Position numbers and translations under genes: made by a program. Positions 60,776 to 64,000 of a DNA stretch of 64,000 nucleotides are shown in pieces (the first letter of the stretch is position 1; every line of letters begins with the position of its first letter). This DNA is from JBDZVM01 sp040255675. Lineage in GTDB: Bacteria; Actinomycetota; Actinomycetes; Acidothermales; Acidothermaceae. The notes under the pieces are model-generated. The model was not told the origin of the DNA. It did not search any database and saw only the letters and a list, made by a program, of their open reading frames with translations. Location of the stretch: contig JBDZVM010000005.1 in assembly GCA_040255675.1 (NCBI GenBank), forward strand, positions 92,803 to 156,802, read 5' to 3'.

Positions 60776-61426
60776 ATGGCTAAGCAGATCAAGGGCGTGC
60801 TGGGCGAAAAGCTCGGCATGACACAGGTCTTCGACGACCAGGGCCGCATCGTGCCGGTCACTGTCGTCCAGGCCGGCCCGTGCGTCGTCACGCAGGTGAA
60901 GACGCCGGATGTCGACGGCTACTCCGCCGTCCAGCTGGCTTATGGCGCGATCGACCCGCGCAAGGTGAACAAGCCGGAGGCCGGGCACTTCCGCAAGGCC
61001 GGCGTGCCACCGCGGCGCTATCTCATCGAGGTGCGCACCACCGACGCGAGCGAGTACACGCTCGGCCAAGAGGTCACCGTCGAGGCGTTCGACGCCGGCC
61101 AGTTTGTCGACGTCGTCGGCACGAGCAAGGGCAAAGGCTTCGCGGGTGTGATGAAGCGGCACAACTTCAAGGGCCTCTCGGCGTCGCACGGCACCGAGCG
61201 CAAGCATCGCTCGCCTGGTTCGGTCGGCGCCTGCGCCACGCCCAGCCGGGTGTTCAAAGGCTTGCGCATGGCAGGCCGCATGGGCGGCGTGCGTACCACG
61301 ACCCAGAACTTGAGAGTCCACGCGGTCGACACCGAGGCGAACCTGATCCTCCTCAAGGGTGCGGTGCCCGGCCCGAACGGTGGCGTCGTGTACGTCCGCA
61401 CCGCGGCCAAGGGAGGTGCGGCATGA
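60776..61426 (+). CDS. rplC: 50S ribosomal protein L3
   Basis: 216 residues. Conserved GEKLGMTQVFD start and the loop reaching the peptidyl-transferase centre (FKGLSASHGTERKHRSPGSVGA). Stop overlaps rplD by 4 bp (ATGA). Confidence 0.98.
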   Translation: MAKQIKGVLGEKLGMTQVFDDQGRIVPVTVVQAGPCVVTQVKTPDVDGYSAVQLAYGAIDPRKVNKPEAGHFRKAGVPPRRYLIEVRTTDASEYTLGQEVTVEAFDAGQFVDVVGTSKGKGFAGVMKRHNFKGLSASHGTERKHRSPGSVGACATPSRVFKGLRMAGRMGGVRTTTQNLRVHAVDTEANLILLKGAVPGPNGGVVYVRTAAKGGAA

Positions 61427-62091
61427 GCAGCGCAACGGTCGCGGGCACGGACCGCAGCGTCGACCTGCCCGCCGAGGTGTTCGACGTCCAGGTCAACATT
61501 CCGCTGATCCACCAGGTGGTGGTGGCGCAACTCGCGGCCGCCCGCGCCGGCACGCACGACACGAAGACCCGCGGCGAGGTCAGCGGTGGCGGCAAGAAGC
61601 CCTACCGGCAAAAGGGAACCGGTCGTGCCCGGCAGGGCTCGACTCGCGCGCCGCAGTTCGCCGGCGGTGGCGTCGTGCACGGCCCGACGCCGCGCAAGTA
61701 CGACCAGAAGACGCCCAAGAAGATGAAGGCGGCGGCCCTGCGGGGTGCCCTGTCCGACCGTGCGCGTGCCGGTCGGGTGCACGTGCTCGCGGGCATCACG
61801 GACGCCGAAACCCCGTCGACGAAGGCCGCGCTGGAAAGCTTGCGCGCGGCGGTCGGTGACGCCGCCAAGAAGCTGCTCGTCGTCGTCGAACGCAGCGACG
61901 AGGTTGGCTGGAAGAGCCTGCGCAACGTGGTGAACGTCCACCTGCTCGTGCCCGACCAGCTCAACGCGTACGACGTCCTCGTGAGCGACGACGTGGTGTT
62001 CACCGAGGGCGCGCTGAACTCGTTCCTCGGCGTCGACAATGCGCCGGCCGCAACAGGTGCCGACGAGACGGAAGGGCAGGCGGCCCAATGA
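61423..62091 (+). CDS. rplD: 50S ribosomal protein L4
   Basis: 222 residues. The exit-tunnel loop is visible: GGGKKPYRQKGTGRARQGSTRAPQFAGGGVVHGP. Its C-terminus ends in TEGQAAQ. The TGA overlaps the rplW ATG (ATGA), just before an assembly gap. Confidence 0.97.
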   Translation: MSSATVAGTDRSVDLPAEVFDVQVNIPLIHQVVVAQLAAARAGTHDTKTRGEVSGGGKKPYRQKGTGRARQGSTRAPQFAGGGVVHGPTPRKYDQKTPKKMKAAALRGALSDRARAGRVHVLAGITDAETPSTKAALESLRAAVGDAAKKLLVVVERSDEVGWKSLRNVVNVHLLVPDQLNAYDVLVSDDVVFTEGALNSFLGVDNAPAATGADETEGQAAQ

Positions 62092-62138
62092 TCCCCGACC
62101 CGCGCGACGTGCTCCTCGCGCCGCTGATCTCGGAGAAG
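62084..62138. repeat. 55-bp contig-end duplication before the second gap
   Basis: Identical to 62239-62293 after the gap; an assembly artefact rather than a biological repeat. It carries the first copy of the rplW start. Confidence 0.95.
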
Positions 62139-62238
62139 NNNNNNNNNNNNNNNNNNNNNNNNNNNNNNNNNNNNNNNNNNNNNNNNNNNNNNNNNNNNNN
62201 NNNNNNNNNNNNNNNNNNNNNNNNNNNNNNNNNNNNNN
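62139..62238. other. 100-N assembly gap at the start of rplW
   Basis: Exactly 100 N. Because 55 bp on both sides are the same, the real distance is probably zero: joining 62138 to 62294 restores rplD-rplW without loss. Confidence 0.95.
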
Positions 62239-62242
62239 CCCA

Positions 62243-62539
62243 ATGATCCCCGACCCGCGCGACGTGCTCCTCGCGCCGCTGATCTCGGAGAAGAGCTACG
62301 GCTTGCTCGACGAGAACAAGTACACGTTCCTGGTGGCACCGCACGCCAACAAGAGCGAGATCAAGATCGCGGTGGAGAAGGTGTTCAACGTCAAGGTCAC
62401 CGACGTCAACACCCTCAACCGCCAGGGCAAGCGCAAGCGCACCCGCTATGGATACGGCAAGCGCAAAGACACCAAGCGCGCGATCGTCACGCTGGTGGCC
62501 GGCGACCGCATCGACATCTTCGGCGGGCCGGTCTCCTGA
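62243..62539 (+). CDS. rplW: 50S ribosomal protein L23
   Basis: 98 residues, complete in the post-gap copy (MIPDPRDVLLAPLISEKSY...). L23 lies at the exit tunnel and docks trigger factor and SRP. In the true genome its ATG is the one overlapping the rplD stop at 62088; the pre-gap copy is only 17 codons. Reading through the N's would give a false fused protein. Confidence 0.93.
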   Translation: MIPDPRDVLLAPLISEKSYGLLDENKYTFLVAPHANKSEIKIAVEKVFNVKVTDVNTLNRQGKRKRTRYGYGKRKDTKRAIVTLVAGDRIDIFGGPVS

Positions 62540-62573
62540 CCGGGCAGTCGATCAAGCAAGGGAAAACGAAGCG

Positions 62574-63410
62574 ATGGGCATTCGCAAGTACAAGCCGACG
62601 ACCCCGGGTCGCCGTGGCGCGAGCGTGGCCGACTTCGTCGAGGTCACCCGAGACGAGCCGGAGAAGTCGCTCGTGCGTCCGCTGCACTCCAAGGGCGGAC
62701 GCAACGTGCACGGCCGGGTCACCGTCCGCCACCAGGGTGGCGGCCACAAGCGCGCCTACCGGCTCATCGACTTCCGTCGTAACGACAAGGACGGCGTACC
62801 GGCCAAGGTCGCGCACATCGAGTACGACCCCAACCGCACCGCGCGGATCGCGTTGTTGCACTACACGGACGGCGAGAAGCGGTACATCCTCGCGCCGTCC
62901 AGGTTGCAGCAAGGTGACACCGTCGAGTCGGGGCCGAGCAGCGACATCAAGCCGGGCAACAACCTGCCGCTGCGCAACATCCCGGTCGGTACCGTCGTCC
63001 ACGCCATCGAGCTGCGACCCGGCGGCGGCGCGAAGATCGCCCGATCGGCCGGCGCGAGCGTCCAGCTCGTCGCCAAGGAAGGCGCCTGGGCGCAGCTGCG
63101 CATGCCATCCGGCGAAATTCGCAACGTCGACGTCCGCTGCCGCGCCACGGTCGGTGAGGTCGGCAACGCCGAGCAGTCGAACATCAACTGGGGCAAGGCC
63201 GGTCGCATGCGCTGGAAGGGCAAGCGCCCGTCCGTGCGCGGCGTGGCCATGAACCCGGTCGACCACCCACTCGGCGGTGGCGAAGGCAAATCCTCGGGTG
63301 GCCGCCACCCGGTCAGCCCGTGGGGTCAGCCCGAAGGCCGCACCCGTCGTACCCGCAAGCCGAGCGACGCGCTCATCGTCCGCCGCCGCAAGTCCAAGAA
63401 GAAGCGCTAG
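62574..63410 (+). CDS. rplB: 50S ribosomal protein L2
   Basis: 278 residues; needed for subunit joining and peptidyl transfer. Conserved MGIRKYKPTTPGRRGASV start, RNIPVGTVVHAIE and the signature VRGVAMNPVDHPLGGGEGKS with the essential His. AAGGG upstream of ATG 62574. Confidence 0.98.
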   Translation: MGIRKYKPTTPGRRGASVADFVEVTRDEPEKSLVRPLHSKGGRNVHGRVTVRHQGGGHKRAYRLIDFRRNDKDGVPAKVAHIEYDPNRTARIALLHYTDGEKRYILAPSRLQQGDTVESGPSSDIKPGNNLPLRNIPVGTVVHAIELRPGGGAKIARSAGASVQLVAKEGAWAQLRMPSGEIRNVDVRCRATVGEVGNAEQSNINWGKAGRMRWKGKRPSVRGVAMNPVDHPLGGGEGKSSGGRHPVSPWGQPEGRTRRTRKPSDALIVRRRKSKKKR

Positions 63411-63422
63411 GAGCCACCCGCG

Positions 63423-63704
63423 ATGCCGCGAAGCCTGAAGAAGGGGCCCTTCGTCGACGACCACTTGCAAAAGAAGGTCGATCTGCAAAACGACAAGGGC
63501 ACCAAGAACGTCATCAAGACGTGGTCTCGGCGCTCGATGATCGTGCCCGACATGCTCGGCCACACCATCGCGGTGCACGACGGTCGCAAGCACGTGCCGG
63601 TGTTCATCACCGAGTCGATGGTCGGTCACAAGCTCGGCGAGTTCGCGCCGACTCGTACCTTCCGCGGGCACGTGAAAGACGATCGGAGGTCGCGTCGTGG
63701 CTAG
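63423..63704 (+). CDS. rpsS: 30S ribosomal protein S19
   Basis: 93 residues: MPRSLKKGPFVDDHLQKKV and IVPDMLGHTIAVHDGRKHVPVFITESMVGHKLGEFAPTRTF. Overlaps rplV by 8 bp. Confidence 0.98.
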   Translation: MPRSLKKGPFVDDHLQKKVDLQNDKGTKNVIKTWSRRSMIVPDMLGHTIAVHDGRKHVPVFITESMVGHKLGEFAPTRTFRGHVKDDRRSRRG

Positions 63705-64000
63705 TCCGCTCGGCACCACGAGCACGCCGACCGGCCCAATCGTGCGGGCGCAGGCGAAGCTGCGCTACTCGACCGTCACCCCGATGAAGGCCCGCCGGGT
63801 CGTCGACCTCGTACGCGGGCTGCCGGCCGACGAGGCGCTGTCGGTGCTGCGGTTCGCGCCGCAGTCGGCGTCCGACCCGGTCTACAAGGTGCTCGAAAGC
63901 GCGATCGCGAACGCGCAGTACGCGGCACAGCAACGCAACGAGCGGCTGGACGTCGAAGACCTCGTCGTCTCGCAGGCCTACGTCGACGAAGGCCCGACGT
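63697..64000 (+). CDS. rplV: 50S ribosomal protein L22, 3' end cut by window
   Basis: 101 residues visible from GTG 63697 (GGAGG 6-10 nt upstream, inside rpsS). Conserved QAKLRYSTVTPMKARRVVDLVRGLPADEAL and KVLESAIANAQYAA. The C-terminal tunnel loop lies outside the window. Confidence 0.95.
   Translation, partial: MASPLGTTSTPTGPIVRAQAKLRYSTVTPMKARRVVDLVRGLPADEALSVLRFAPQSASDPVYKVLESAIANAQYAAQQRNERLDVEDLVVSQAYVDEGPT

Noticed and set aside
62039..62539. Single long ORF reading through the 100-N gap
   Set aside because: It joins a contig-end duplicate with rplW through N's; the real gene is the 98-residue L23.

Overview
The window is high-GC actinobacterial DNA (Actinomycetota, class Actinomycetes; genus not resolved). 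It carries conserved translation and transcription genes in actinobacterial order: tRNA-Trp-secE-nusG-rplK-rplA, rplJ-rplL, rpoB-rpoC, the str operon (rpsL-rpsG-fusA-tuf) and the start of the S10 operon (rpsJ-rplC-rplD-rplW-rplB-rpsS-rplV). The acidic NusG N-terminus, TANNNT -10 boxes and many GTG/TTG starts fit this. Two 100-N gaps are each flanked by an exact 55-bp duplication, so this is a scaffold of short-read contigs.

Layout. 1-4139: 3' part of a class I aminotransferase (minus strand), tRNA-Trp, secE, nusG, rplK, rplA. 4140-45570: about 41 kb of accessory catabolic genes lying between rplA and rplJ. 45571-47250: a tandem-repeat promoter region, an L10-type leader with an attenuator, rplJ and rplL. 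47250-55284: rpoB and rpoC. 55285-60364: str operon. 60365-64000: S10 operon, cut in rplV.

The accessory block holds three Rieske oxygenase alpha subunits (one with a beta subunit), a Rieske ferredoxin, two 3Fe-4S-type ferredoxins and a ferredoxin reductase. It also has LigA/LigB-type extradiol dioxygenases, a pcaC/pcaD-like pair, dehydrogenases (Zn-MDR, ALDH, two SDRs), two DapA-type lyases, an ACMSD-like amidohydrolase, a nitrilase, an isochorismatase-fold hydrolase, an ornithine-cyclodeaminase-like protein, a cyclase-family hydrolase and a DUF2848 protein. Uptake is by a Liv-type and a Tau/Ssu-type ABC transporter. Together these look like import and oxidative degradation of an aromatic, probably nitrogen-containing, compound; the substrate cannot be read from sequence.

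Two things stand out. First, a 14-bp dyad operator (core CTGRATACAGTW) recurs at eight places, essentially one ahead of each transcription unit of the block, often on the -10 box or between -35 and -10. The only regulator gene present is a GntR/FCD protein (14209-14934), so the whole block appears to be one regulon. Second, 22027-27786 encodes a bicupin, an EutA-like reactivating ATPase without any EutBC lyase, two single cupins and a CDC48/p97-like double AAA+ ATPase with a degenerate second Walker B. All four cupin domains share a QHFN motif. I infer an undescribed metalloenzyme-maintenance or novel cupin-enzyme module tied to aromatic degradation.

Short tandem repeats (11, 14, 15, 16, 17 and 30 bp) sit in many intergenic regions. 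At two promoters (tRNA-Trp, rplJ) the last repeat unit itself supplies or abuts the -35 hexamer.
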